Assembly: GCF_044068625.1 (NCBI RefSeq)
Contig: NZ_JBIPKH010000016.1
Span: 1 to 64,000 of the forward strand
Length of the DNA stretch: 64,000 nucleotides
Direction of reading: 5' to 3'
Origin: Desulfurivibrio sp044068625
GTDB taxonomy: Bacteria > Desulfobacterota > Desulfobulbia > Desulfobulbales > Desulfurivibrionaceae
The position numbers and the translations under genes are program-made. Below, piece by piece: positions 54,487 to 63,059 of this stretch. Position 1 is the stretch's first letter, and the number at the start of each line of letters is the position of its first letter. A model generated the notes under the pieces. That model saw only the letters and a program-made list of their open reading frames with translations, was not told where the DNA came from and did not search any database.

Positions 54487-55188
54487 GTGGAGTTTCTGAC
54501 CCAAAGCCTGGTTGCCGCCCTGGAGATGATCTGGTCCTGGGACCGGGAGTTGTACGCCATTGTCTCCCTTTCCCTCCAGGTCAGCTTTTTCTCCACCCTG
54601 GTTGCCGCCCTGCTGGGGGTGCCCCTGGGTTTCCATATCGCGGTCCGGGAATTTCGGGGCAAACGGGCGGTTATCACCATCCTCAACACCCTGCTGGCCC
54701 TGCCCACGGTGGTGATCGGGCTGCTGGTTTACGCCTTTCTCTCCCGCCAGGGCCTGCTGGGCCACCTGGGTTTGCTCTACACCCCCAAGGCGATTATCAT
54801 CGGCCAGGTGATCCTAATCCTGCCCTGGGTGGCCACCTTCACCATAGCGGCGGTGAGCCGCATCGATCGGCGCTACCGGCTCACCGCCCTGACTTTAGGG
54901 GCCTCCGGCCTGCAAGCCGCCCTGGCCGTGGCCCGGGAGGCCCGCTTCGGCATTCTGGCCGCGATCATCGCCGCCTTCGGTCGCGTGATTGCCGAGATTG
55001 GTATTGCCATGATGCTCGGCGGCAACATCAAGGGTTACACCCGCACCATGACCACCGCCATGGCCCTGGAACACAATAAAGGAGAATTTGCCCTGGCGGT
55101 GGCCCTGGGGCTGATCCTGCTGGCGGTCAGCCTGCTGCTCAATATCGCCCTGCAACTGGCCCAGGGCCGCTACGGGGGAGAGCAATGA
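54487..55188 (+). CDS. tupB: Tungstate ABC transporter, permease
   Basis: A 233-residue inner-membrane permease with about five helices and the EAA loop in AALAVAREARFGILAAIIAAFG and VIAEIGIAMMLGGNI. It starts at a GTG placed directly after the tupA stop and overlaps tupC by 4 bases. Confidence 0.93.
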   Translation: MEFLTQSLVAALEMIWSWDRELYAIVSLSLQVSFFSTLVAALLGVPLGFHIAVREFRGKRAVITILNTLLALPTVVIGLLVYAFLSRQGLLGHLGLLYTPKAIIIGQVILILPWVATFTIAAVSRIDRRYRLTALTLGASGLQAALAVAREARFGILAAIIAAFGRVIAEIGIAMMLGGNIKGYTRTMTTAMALEHNKGEFALAVALGLILLAVSLLLNIALQLAQGRYGGEQ

Positions 55189-56255
55189 CCCTTTTCAGTT
55201 TACGGGGAGTACGCCAGATCTTTGGCGACCGCACCGTACTCGATATCGAAACCATGGAACTGGAGGCCGGCCGCAGCTACGCGCTGCTGGGTCCCAACGG
55301 CAGCGGCAAGACCACCCTGCTGCAGCTGTTGGCCCTGCTGCGCCCACCGAGCCGGGGCGACCTCTATTTGGGGGATCAACGGGTTAACTGGCGGGGAAGC
55401 GCCCTTCAATCATCACGCCGCCGGGTGGTCCTGGTGGATCAGCACCCGATCATGTTCACCGCCACGGTACGGGAAAATGTCGAGTACGGCCTGAAGATGC
55501 GGGGGGTAAAAGGGCATAAGCGGCGGCAAATCGCCAACCGATATTTGGAGCGGGTGGGGATGGCGGAGTTTGCCGACCGCCGGGCTCACCTGCTCTCCGG
55601 CGGTGAAACCCAGCGGGTGGCCATGGCCCGGGCCCTGGCCTGCCAGCCGGAGGTCCTGCTGCTGGATGAGCCCACGGCCGGGGTTGATCTGGCCAACCAG
55701 GCGGTGATCGAGCGGCTCATCCAGAAGATCCACCGGGAGCTGGGGCTGACCGTTATCTTCTCCTCCCACAACCGGCTGCAGGCTTTCAAACTCAGCCAGG
55801 AGCAGATCTTTCTCTGCCAGGGCAAACTTGCCGGTATCGTCGGGGAAAATCAGTTTGCCGGCCAGGTCTGTCGGCAATCCGGCAAAACCTTTTGCCGAAT
55901 TGCCGAGGGGGTGGAGGTGGAACTGGCCGGTGGGGCCGAAGGGGTCAGCGGAGCGGTGACGGTGGCAATCAACCCCGCGGCCATTGGCATTTATCCCCTT
56001 GACCGGCAAAACCAGGCCGGAGAAGCCGATCGGCCACCCGGGACCCTGCTTCCGGCCCGGGTGAGACAGATGACCGCCGAGGGCGACCAGATCAGAACTT
56101 TACTTGAGCTGGGGGGTATCACCATCACCGCCCTCTTGAGCCGGGAGGAGATCCAAGGCGGGGGGGTGGTGGTCGGCGACCGGGTCCTGGTTGAACTGAA
56201 ACCGCAAGCGGTGCAAGTCATCTCCTCCCCTGCCGACCAGATCCCGCCGCATTAG
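55185..56255 (+). CDS. tupC: Tungstate ABC transporter, ATP-binding protein
   Basis: A 356-residue ATPase: Walker A LLGPNGSGKTTLL, signature LLSGGETQRVAMARAL, Walker B VLLLDEPTAGVDLA, and the H-loop in IFSSHN. A C-terminal extension (about 215-350) includes a TOBE-like region (TLLPARVRQMTAEGDQIRTL) that may bind the oxyanion and regulate transport. Confidence 0.93.
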   Translation: MTLFSLRGVRQIFGDRTVLDIETMELEAGRSYALLGPNGSGKTTLLQLLALLRPPSRGDLYLGDQRVNWRGSALQSSRRRVVLVDQHPIMFTATVRENVEYGLKMRGVKGHKRRQIANRYLERVGMAEFADRRAHLLSGGETQRVAMARALACQPEVLLLDEPTAGVDLANQAVIERLIQKIHRELGLTVIFSSHNRLQAFKLSQEQIFLCQGKLAGIVGENQFAGQVCRQSGKTFCRIAEGVEVELAGGAEGVSGAVTVAINPAAIGIYPLDRQNQAGEADRPPGTLLPARVRQMTAEGDQIRTLLELGGITITALLSREEIQGGGVVVGDRVLVELKPQAVQVISSPADQIPPH

Positions 56256-56282
56256 ACCTTGCGGAGCGGCCAATCCCGATCT

Positions 56283-56984
56283 TCAAAGGCGGGGGCCGAA
56301 AATGGCGGTGCCCACCCGCACCAGGGTGGCCCCCTCCTCCACCGCCACCTCAAAATCCCCCGACATCCCCATGGATAACTCCACCTTGCCGTGGCGCCCC
56401 AGCAGGCCTTGGGCCGTCAGCTCCTCGGCCAGAAACCGCAAGCGGCGAAAGTGGGGGCGGCTGGCCTCCGCCTCGGCCGACCAGGGCGGCATGGTCATCA
56501 GCCCCATCACCCGCAGGGCCGGCAACCCCGCCATGGCTCGCAGCAACTCGGCGGCCTGTTCCGGAGCCACCCCGGATTTTTGCCTTTCACCGCCGACATT
56601 AACCTGAACCAGTACCGCCAGCACCCTTCCGGCCATGGCGGCATGACGATCAAGCAGGGTGGCCAGCTTCAGCCGGTCCACCGTTTCCACCATGGTGAAA
56701 TTTTCCGCCGCCGCCTTCGCCTTGTTGCTCTGCAGATGGCCGATGAAATGCCAGCCCAGTTCGCCGGCCGGATCAAATTCCGCGATCTTCTCCTGGGCCT
56801 CCTGAAGGTAGTTTTCACCAAACAGTCGCTGGCCGGCGGCAATGGCCTGCCGCAGGCGTTCCGTCGGCACCCGCTTACTCACCGCCACCAGGCGCACCGC
56901 GTCGGGATCACGCCCGGCCCTGCGGGCGGCGGCGGCAATCCGAGCCCGCACCGCCGCCAGATTATCGGCAATCGTTCCCATCAA
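56283..56984 (-). CDS. YggS-family PLP homeostasis protein
   Basis: A 233-residue PLP-binding protein of the YggS/PROSC type. The PLP lysine is in RLVAVSKRVP; FGENYLQEAQEKI, WHFIGHLQSNKAK and SMGMSGDFEVAVEEGATLVR are family motifs. It helps balance free pyridoxal phosphate and amino-acid pools. Three bases separate it from galE. Confidence 0.94.
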   Translation of the reverse strand: MMGTIADNLAAVRARIAAAARRAGRDPDAVRLVAVSKRVPTERLRQAIAAGQRLFGENYLQEAQEKIAEFDPAGELGWHFIGHLQSNKAKAAAENFTMVETVDRLKLATLLDRHAAMAGRVLAVLVQVNVGGERQKSGVAPEQAAELLRAMAGLPALRVMGLMTMPPWSAEAEASRPHFRRLRFLAEELTAQGLLGRHGKVELSMGMSGDFEVAVEEGATLVRVGTAIFGPRL

Positions 56985-56987
56985 TCC

Positions 56988-58004
56988 TCACTCCCTTGCG
57001 CCGCCAACCCCGCCTGAGACCCAGCGCCAGGTGTCCCGACACATATCTTCCACGCTTCTTTGGGCCCGCCAACCCAGCAACCGCTGGGCCAGGGCGGGAT
57101 CGGCCCAGCAGGCGGCGACATCACCGGGCCGCCTTGCCGTCACCCGGTAGGGTACCGGCCGACCGGAAACCCGGGCGAAGGTTTCAGCCATCTCCAGGAC
57201 CGACAGCCCGCGGCCGGTACCGAGATTAACCGTCAACAGACCGGGATGGCGGCGGAGATATTCCAGGGCGGCCAGATGGCCCTCCACCAGATCCATCACA
57301 TGGATATAGTCCCGCACCCCGGTGCCGTCGGCGGTGGGGTAATCGGTACCGAACACCTGTAAACTTTCTCTTTTCCCGGCCGCCACCTGGGCCACATAGG
57401 GCATCAGATTGGCGGGCTCCCCGCTGGGATCCTCGCCGATCAGACCACTTTCATGGGCCCCCACCGGATTGAAGTAGCGCAAGCGGGCGATCCGCCAGCT
57501 GGGGTCGGCCCGGCTCAGGTCGGCCAGGATCTGCTCGATCATCAGCTTGGAGCGGCCATAGGGGTTGGTGGGCTCCCCCAGCGGGCAATCCTCGGCCACC
57601 GGCATCCGGGCCGGTTCGCCATAGACGGTGGCCGAGGAGCTGAAAACCAGCACCTTGACCGCCGCCGCCGCCATCGCCCGGCAAAGGGCCACGGCCCCGC
57701 CGACATTGCAGTCGTAGTAGCGCAGCGGCCGGCTAACCGACTCCCCCACCGCCTTCAGACCGGCAAAATGGAACACCGCCTCGATCTTCTCCTGGCGCAA
57801 CACCCGCTCCAGCAGTTCCCGGTCACGGACATCACCCTCCACCAACCTGAGCGGCCGACCGCTGATCCGCGCCACCCGCTCCGCCACATCGGCCCGGGAG
57901 TTGCTCAAATTATCCAGACTTACCACCCCATGGCCGGCCTGTTGTAAAACCAGGCAGGCGTGGGAACCGATATAGCCGTTGCCGCCGGTTATCAGAATAT
58001 TCAA
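56988..58004 (-). CDS. galE: UDP-glucose 4-epimerase
   Basis: A 338-residue short-chain dehydrogenase. NAD motif ITGGNGYIGSHACL at the start, catalytic Ser/Tyr region FSSSATVYG and NPYGRSKLMIEQI (YxxxK), and DGTGVRDYIHVMDL. It converts UDP-glucose to UDP-galactose for surface polysaccharides. Confidence 0.95.
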   Translation of the reverse strand: MNILITGGNGYIGSHACLVLQQAGHGVVSLDNLSNSRADVAERVARISGRPLRLVEGDVRDRELLERVLRQEKIEAVFHFAGLKAVGESVSRPLRYYDCNVGGAVALCRAMAAAAVKVLVFSSSATVYGEPARMPVAEDCPLGEPTNPYGRSKLMIEQILADLSRADPSWRIARLRYFNPVGAHESGLIGEDPSGEPANLMPYVAQVAAGKRESLQVFGTDYPTADGTGVRDYIHVMDLVEGHLAALEYLRRHPGLLTVNLGTGRGLSVLEMAETFARVSGRPVPYRVTARRPGDVAACWADPALAQRLLGWRAQRSVEDMCRDTWRWVSGGVGGARE

Positions 58005-58114
58005 AGTTCACCTCCCGCTTATCCGCCGATCCCATCGACCGGTCATCGCTCTTCTACCACAGGAGGCGAGGAAATGGAATATCGACCACACCCTCTCCCG
58101 GACGCCAACTCCCC

Positions 58115-58143
58115 TTGACATTCGGCGAATCAACTGCTATCGA
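58115..58143 (+). promoter_or_regulatory. Promoter of the TetR-RND operon
   Basis: TTGACA (58115-58120), 17 bases, TATCGA (58138-58143). The -10 runs into the operator palindrome that follows, so a bound repressor would block polymerase. Confidence 0.75.
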
Positions 58144-58172
58144 TGACGGAGTGAACATTCACTCCGTCATCG
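58141..58172. promoter_or_regulatory. Perfect 32-bp palindrome, probable TetR operator
   Basis: The arm CGATGACGGAGTGAA is repeated exactly as its reverse complement around a central CA. It lies 31 bases before the tetR ATG. The centre GTGAACATTCAC is like many TetR-family operators. Confidence 0.85.
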
Positions 58173-58202
58173 ACGGAGGAGCAACACCCGCAGGAAACGG
58201 CG

Positions 58203-58766
58203 ATGGCGAAAAGCGACAAACGGCAACTGATCATGACGGCGGCCCTGCAACTCTTTGCCGAGCGGGGTTTCCATGGCGCGCCGACCTCGGCCATCGCCGC
58301 CGGGGCCGGGGTCGGGGTCGGGACCATCTACCGCTATTTCAAGGATAAGGACAGCCTGGTCCACCAACTGTGTACCGAACTGCACCAGCACTACCAGCAG
58401 ACGATCCTGGCCGAACTCGATCCCCGCCTGCCGCCCCGGGAGCGCCTGGAGCAGATTTTCGCCGTCCTGTTGCGGATCTTCATCGCCGCCCCCGATGAGT
58501 TCCGTTTTATGGAGCTATACTACTACTCTTCCTACGCCACCGCATCCGCCTCGCGCTTCCCGGAAGAGGACAGCATCGTTTTCCAGACCATCCGCGAGGC
58601 CCGGGAACAGGGGTTGTGCAAGGATGCCCCCCCGCGGGTTCTGGAGGCCCTCGCCTGGGGACCGCTGGTGGCCCTGGCCAAGGAGCACAGCAATCGCAAC
58701 CTGGTGGTGGATCAGAAAATTATGGCCCTGACTGTGCGGGCCTCCTGGGACGCCATTCGGGAATAG
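58203..58766 (+). CDS. TetR-family repressor of the efflux operon
   Basis: A 187-residue regulator with N-terminal HTH (RQLIMTAALQLFAERGFHGA, then GVGVGTIYRYFKDKDSL) and a helical ligand domain. It heads the RND operon, 15 bases before the adaptor gene, so autoregulation and derepression by the pump substrate are expected. Confidence 0.92.
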   Translation: MAKSDKRQLIMTAALQLFAERGFHGAPTSAIAAGAGVGVGTIYRYFKDKDSLVHQLCTELHQHYQQTILAELDPRLPPRERLEQIFAVLLRIFIAAPDEFRFMELYYYSSYATASASRFPEEDSIVFQTIREAREQGLCKDAPPRVLEALAWGPLVALAKEHSNRNLVVDQKIMALTVRASWDAIRE

Positions 58767-58781
58767 AGGAGAAAATAGAGC

Positions 58782-59933
58782 ATGAACAGTCATCGTTTCG
58801 TCATTGCCCCCTCGCCGGCCACCCTGCGGCTATTGCTGCTCCTGGGATCGCTGCTGCTGATCTCCGGCTGCGGCAACGGAACTCCCGATGGTGGACCGCA
58901 GGGACCACCGCCGATGCCGGTTGCAGTCCTGACCGTGGAACCGGAGAATATCGCGGTGGAGGCCGAATACGCCGGCCGGGTCCACGGCTCCCGCGAGGTG
59001 GAGGTCCGGGCCCGGGTGGCGGGAATCCTGGAAAAGCGACTCTTCCTGGAAGGTCAGGCGGTGGCGGAGGGTGATCCCCTCTTCCGGATCGACCCGGAAC
59101 CCTTTGCCATCGCCATGCAACGGGCCCGGGCCGAACAGGCCGCGGCCAAAGCCGATCTGGAGCAGGCCCGGCGGGAGATGGCGCGCAGTACCACCCTTTA
59201 TCAACAGGACGCCATCAGCCAGCGGGAGCGGGATCAGGCCCTGACCAACCACCAACTGGCCGAGGCCCGCCTGGCCCTGGTGGAGGCCGCCCTGGCCGAT
59301 GCCGGCCGCAATCTGCGCTACACCCGGGTCGAGGCCCCGATCACCGGAATCACCGGCCTGGAATCCTTTCCCGAGGGCAGCCTGATCGAACCCGGCACCC
59401 TGCTCACCACCATCACCAGCCATGATCCGATCCATCTCCGCTTCTCCCTGCCGGAGGAGGATGCCGCCCGCCTGGCCCGGCGCCTGACCGGCGACGAAGC
59501 CACCCGGCCCCTTGCAGCGACTCTCCGCCTGGCCGACGGCAGTGATTACCGCCATTCGGGCCGGGTGGACTTCACCGACCGGGTGATCGATCCCCGGACC
59601 GGCACGGTCAACGCCCGGGCCATCTTCGCCAATCCCGACAGCGAACTGGTGCCCGGCCAGCTTCTGCGCATCCGGCTGCAGCTTGACCAACTCGCCGGGG
59701 TCTTTGCCGTACCCCCGGCCGCCATCAGCAATGATCGCACCGGCCCCAAACTCTTCGTCGTCGAGGAGGATAACACGGTCCGCTCCCGGCCGGTGGAGTT
59801 GGGACCCCAGGTGGCCGGCCGGCAACTGGTACTCTCCGGGCTGGCAAGGGGCGACCGCCTGGTGATCAACGGCCAGGTGGCCCTGGCCGACGGAATGGCG
59901 GTCAACCCCGTTTCCGCCGAACAAAAGGAGTAG
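58782..59933 (+). CDS. RND efflux periplasmic adaptor (membrane fusion protein)
   Basis: A 383-residue AcrA-like lipoprotein: signal peptide with lipobox LLLISGCGNG, lipoyl-type domains (EVEVRARVAGILEKRLFLEG and YTRVEAPITGITGLE), a helical hairpin between them, and beta-barrel and membrane-proximal domains to the C-terminus. It links the inner-membrane pump to the outer-membrane channel. Confidence 0.94.
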   Translation: MNSHRFVIAPSPATLRLLLLLGSLLLISGCGNGTPDGGPQGPPPMPVAVLTVEPENIAVEAEYAGRVHGSREVEVRARVAGILEKRLFLEGQAVAEGDPLFRIDPEPFAIAMQRARAEQAAAKADLEQARREMARSTTLYQQDAISQRERDQALTNHQLAEARLALVEAALADAGRNLRYTRVEAPITGITGLESFPEGSLIEPGTLLTTITSHDPIHLRFSLPEEDAARLARRLTGDEATRPLAATLRLADGSDYRHSGRVDFTDRVIDPRTGTVNARAIFANPDSELVPGQLLRIRLQLDQLAGVFAVPPAAISNDRTGPKLFVVEEDNTVRSRPVELGPQVAGRQLVLSGLARGDRLVINGQVALADGMAVNPVSAEQKE

Positions 59934-59936
59934 CAA

Positions 59937-62900
59937 ATGGCCCGCTTCTTTATCAACCGGCCGATCTTCGCCAGTGTGATCTCGATCATCATTATCCTGG
60001 CCGGCCTGGTTTCCCTGCGGATTCTGCCGGTGGAGCAATACCCGGACGTGGTCCCGCCCCAGGTGGTGGTCCAGGCCTTCTATCCCGGAGCCGGGGCCGA
60101 GGTGATCGCCACCTCGGTGGCGGCCCCCCTGGAGCAGGAGATCAACGGGGTGGACAACATGATCTACATGGAGTCCACCAGTACCGACGCCGGGATGCTG
60201 ATGATCACCGTGACCTTCGAGATGGGCACCAACCCCGACCAGGCGGCGATCAACGTCAACAACCGGGTCCAGGCGGCCACGGCCCGCCTTCCCCAGCGGG
60301 TGCGGGATCTGGGGGTCCGGGTGGAGGCCCGCTCCACCAACATACTGATGGTGATGGTCCTCTCCTCGCCCGACGGCCGTTACGATCCGATCTATATCAG
60401 CAACTACACCCTGCTCAACGTGATCGACGAACTCTCGCGCCTGCCCGGGGTCGGCAACGCCTCCCTCTTCGCCAGCCAGGATTACTCGCTCAGGATCTGG
60501 CTGCAACCGGACAAGCTGGCCCGCCACGGCCTGACCCCCTCCGACGTGGCCGACGCCCTGCGGGAGCAGAACGCCCAGTTCGCCGCCGGCCAGTTGGGCG
60601 GGGAACCGGCCCCCCCCGGCCAGGCCTTTACCTACACCGTCACCACCCCGGGCCAGTTCAGCACCCCGGAGGAGTTCGCCGGGGTGATCCTGCGGGCCGA
60701 CCAGCAGGGCGGCACCCTGCGCCTGGGGGATGTAGCCCGGATCGAGGTGGGAGCCCAGCGCTACGATTTTTCCGCCACCTACAACGGCACCCCCACCGTT
60801 CCCCTGGGGGTTTACCTCCAGCCGGGAGCCAACGCTTTAGCCACCGGCGAACGGGTCAAAGCCACGATGGCCCAAATCAGCGAGCGCTTCCCGGCCGGCC
60901 TGGAATATACGATCCCCTACGACACCACCGAGTTCGTCGAGATTTCCATCCGCGAAGTGATGATTACCATCCTGGTGGCCACCGTTCTGGTGGTGCTGGT
61001 CACCTTCGTTTTCCTCCAGCATATCCGGGCCACCCTGATTCCGGTGGCGGCGATCCCCGTTTCCCTGATCGGCACCTTTGCCGGGATGCAGCTTATGGGG
61101 TTCTCGGTCAACCTGCTGACCCTCTTCGGCCTGGTACTCTCCATCGGGATCGTGGTGGACAACGCCATTATCGTGATGGAAAACGTCGAACGGCTGATCA
61201 TGGAAAAGGGGCTGGCGGCCCGCGAGGCCTCGGTGGAAACCATGCGCCAGGTGGCCGGGGCGGTGGTGGCCTCCACCCTGGTGCTGGTGGCGGTTTTTGC
61301 CCCGGTGGCCTTTCTCGGGGGCCTCAGCGGCGAGCTTTATCGCCAGTTCGCGGTGACCATCACGGTGTCGGTGGTGGTCTCCGGGGTGGTGGCCCTGACC
61401 CTGACCCCGGCCATGTGCGCAGTGCTGCTGGATAAGCAGCCCCACGTCCCGGCCGCGCCTTTCCGGCTCTTCAACCGGATCTTTGAATATCTGACCGACT
61501 TTTTCGTGGCCAGCGCCGGTTTCATGATCCGACGCCGGGTGCTGGGGGCGACCCTCTTTCTGCTCTGCTGCGGGGCGACGTTTTTGCTGCTGGAACGCCT
61601 GCCCTCGGGTCTGGTGCCCCAGGAGGATCAGGGGGCTGTCATGGTGGTGGGCCAGTTGCCGCCGGCCTCGGCCATGGGCCGAACCAATGAGGTGCGGGAC
61701 ACCCTCTCCGAGCAGTTGACCGCCATCGCTGAAATCGATGAATTCACCGCCATCTCCGGCTTCGACATCTTCGCCTTTTCGCTGCGTCCCAACGCCTTGC
61801 TTGGTTTTGCCAATCTCTCCGACTGGCGGCGGCGCCCCGCCCCGGAACAACATGCCCAGGCCCTGGCCGGTCGGATCATGGGGGTGGGTTTCGGGATTAT
61901 CGAGGCCAACATTTTCGCCTTCACGCCGCCGCCGATCATGGGTCTGTCCCTGACCGGCGGGGTGGAGGGCTATCTCCAGATCCGGGGCGACGCCACCCCT
62001 GATGAGATCGAAGCGTTGGCCGGCCGGGTGGTCCGGGCGGCCAACGCCCGGCCCGAACTGGTGGGAGTCCGCAGCACCATCGATGCCGGCATCCCTCGCT
62101 ACCGGGCCGAGGTGGACCGGGAGAAGGCCAAGGCGATGGGGGTCCCGATCAACACCGTCTTCGAGGCGCTGCAAAGCACCTTCGGTTCCCTCTATGTCAA
62201 CGACTTCGCCTATCTCGGCCGCCTCTGGCAGGTCAATCTCCAGGCCGAGGGCGAGTTCCGCAGCCAGCCGGATGATCTGCGCCATATCTTCGTCCGCTCC
62301 CGGAGCGGCGAGATGATCCCCTTAAGTTCGCTGATGAGCCTGGAGCGGACCAGCGGCGCGGATGTGATCAACCGGTTCAATATCTACCCGGCCGCCCGCC
62401 TGATGGCCGACCCGGCCCCCGGCTACACCAGCGGCCAGGCCAAGGAGGCGATGGAGGCGGTGGTCGGTGAGCTGCAGGACCGGCGGCAAACCCTGATGGG
62501 CTGGATCGGCGAGGCCTACCAGCTTGAGGTGGCCGCCGGGGCCGGGGGAACCGCCTTCGGCCTGGGTCTGCTGATGGTCTTTCTGATCCTGGCCGCCCAG
62601 TATGAACGCTGGACCCTGCCCCTGGCGGTGGCCTCGGCGGTGCCCTTCGGAGTTTTCGGGGCGGCCCTGATCGCCTGGCTGCGAGGGTATCCCAACGATA
62701 TTTACTTTCAGGTGGGTTTGCTGGTATTAATTGGGCTGGCGGCCAAAAACGCGATTCTGATCGTCGAGTTCGCCGCCCAGAACCGGGAGGGCGGCATGAG
62801 CCCGGCCGAGGCGGCGATGGCCGCCGCCCGCCAGCGTTTCCGGGCCATCGTAATGACCGCTTCCACCTTTATCATCGGCACCCTGCCCCTGGTTTTCGCC

Positions 62901-63059
62901 ACCGGCGCCGGCGCCGCCAGCCGCCGGGAGATCGGCTCGGTGGTCCTGGGCGGGATGCTGGCAGCCAGCACCCTGGCCCTGATCTTTGTGCCGCTCTTCT
63001 ATGTGCTGTTCGAGAACCTGGCGATCCAGCGCCAAAAGGGAAAAAACAATCATGCCTAG
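59937..63059 (+). CDS. RND efflux transporter, HAE1 family
   Basis: A 1040-residue AcrB-like proton antiporter with twelve helices and two large periplasmic loops. The proton-relay helix is LVLSIGIVVDNAIIVMENVE, and PVAAIPVSLIGTFAGM and the start MARFFINRPIFASVISIII are typical. Substrates are probably drugs, detergents or other hydrophobic compounds. Confidence 0.95.
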   Translation: MARFFINRPIFASVISIIIILAGLVSLRILPVEQYPDVVPPQVVVQAFYPGAGAEVIATSVAAPLEQEINGVDNMIYMESTSTDAGMLMITVTFEMGTNPDQAAINVNNRVQAATARLPQRVRDLGVRVEARSTNILMVMVLSSPDGRYDPIYISNYTLLNVIDELSRLPGVGNASLFASQDYSLRIWLQPDKLARHGLTPSDVADALREQNAQFAAGQLGGEPAPPGQAFTYTVTTPGQFSTPEEFAGVILRADQQGGTLRLGDVARIEVGAQRYDFSATYNGTPTVPLGVYLQPGANALATGERVKATMAQISERFPAGLEYTIPYDTTEFVEISIREVMITILVATVLVVLVTFVFLQHIRATLIPVAAIPVSLIGTFAGMQLMGFSVNLLTLFGLVLSIGIVVDNAIIVMENVERLIMEKGLAAREASVETMRQVAGAVVASTLVLVAVFAPVAFLGGLSGELYRQFAVTITVSVVVSGVVALTLTPAMCAVLLDKQPHVPAAPFRLFNRIFEYLTDFFVASAGFMIRRRVLGATLFLLCCGATFLLLERLPSGLVPQEDQGAVMVVGQLPPASAMGRTNEVRDTLSEQLTAIAEIDEFTAISGFDIFAFSLRPNALLGFANLSDWRRRPAPEQHAQALAGRIMGVGFGIIEANIFAFTPPPIMGLSLTGGVEGYLQIRGDATPDEIEALAGRVVRAANARPELVGVRSTIDAGIPRYRAEVDREKAKAMGVPINTVFEALQSTFGSLYVNDFAYLGRLWQVNLQAEGEFRSQPDDLRHIFVRSRSGEMIPLSSLMSLERTSGADVINRFNIYPAARLMADPAPGYTSGQAKEAMEAVVGELQDRRQTLMGWIGEAYQLEVAAGAGGTAFGLGLLMVFLILAAQYERWTLPLAVASAVPFGVFGAALIAWLRGYPNDIYFQVGLLVLIGLAAKNAILIVEFAAQNREGGMSPAEAAMAAARQRFRAIVMTASTFIIGTLPLVFATGAGAASRREIGSVVLGGMLAASTLALIFVPLFYVLFENLAIQRQKGKNNHA

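Noticed and set aside
58830..60527. A 565-codon minus-strand frame over the RND adaptor and transporter genes
   Set aside because: Antisense shadow of two well-supported genes, with Gly/His/Asp-rich composition typical of such shadows.
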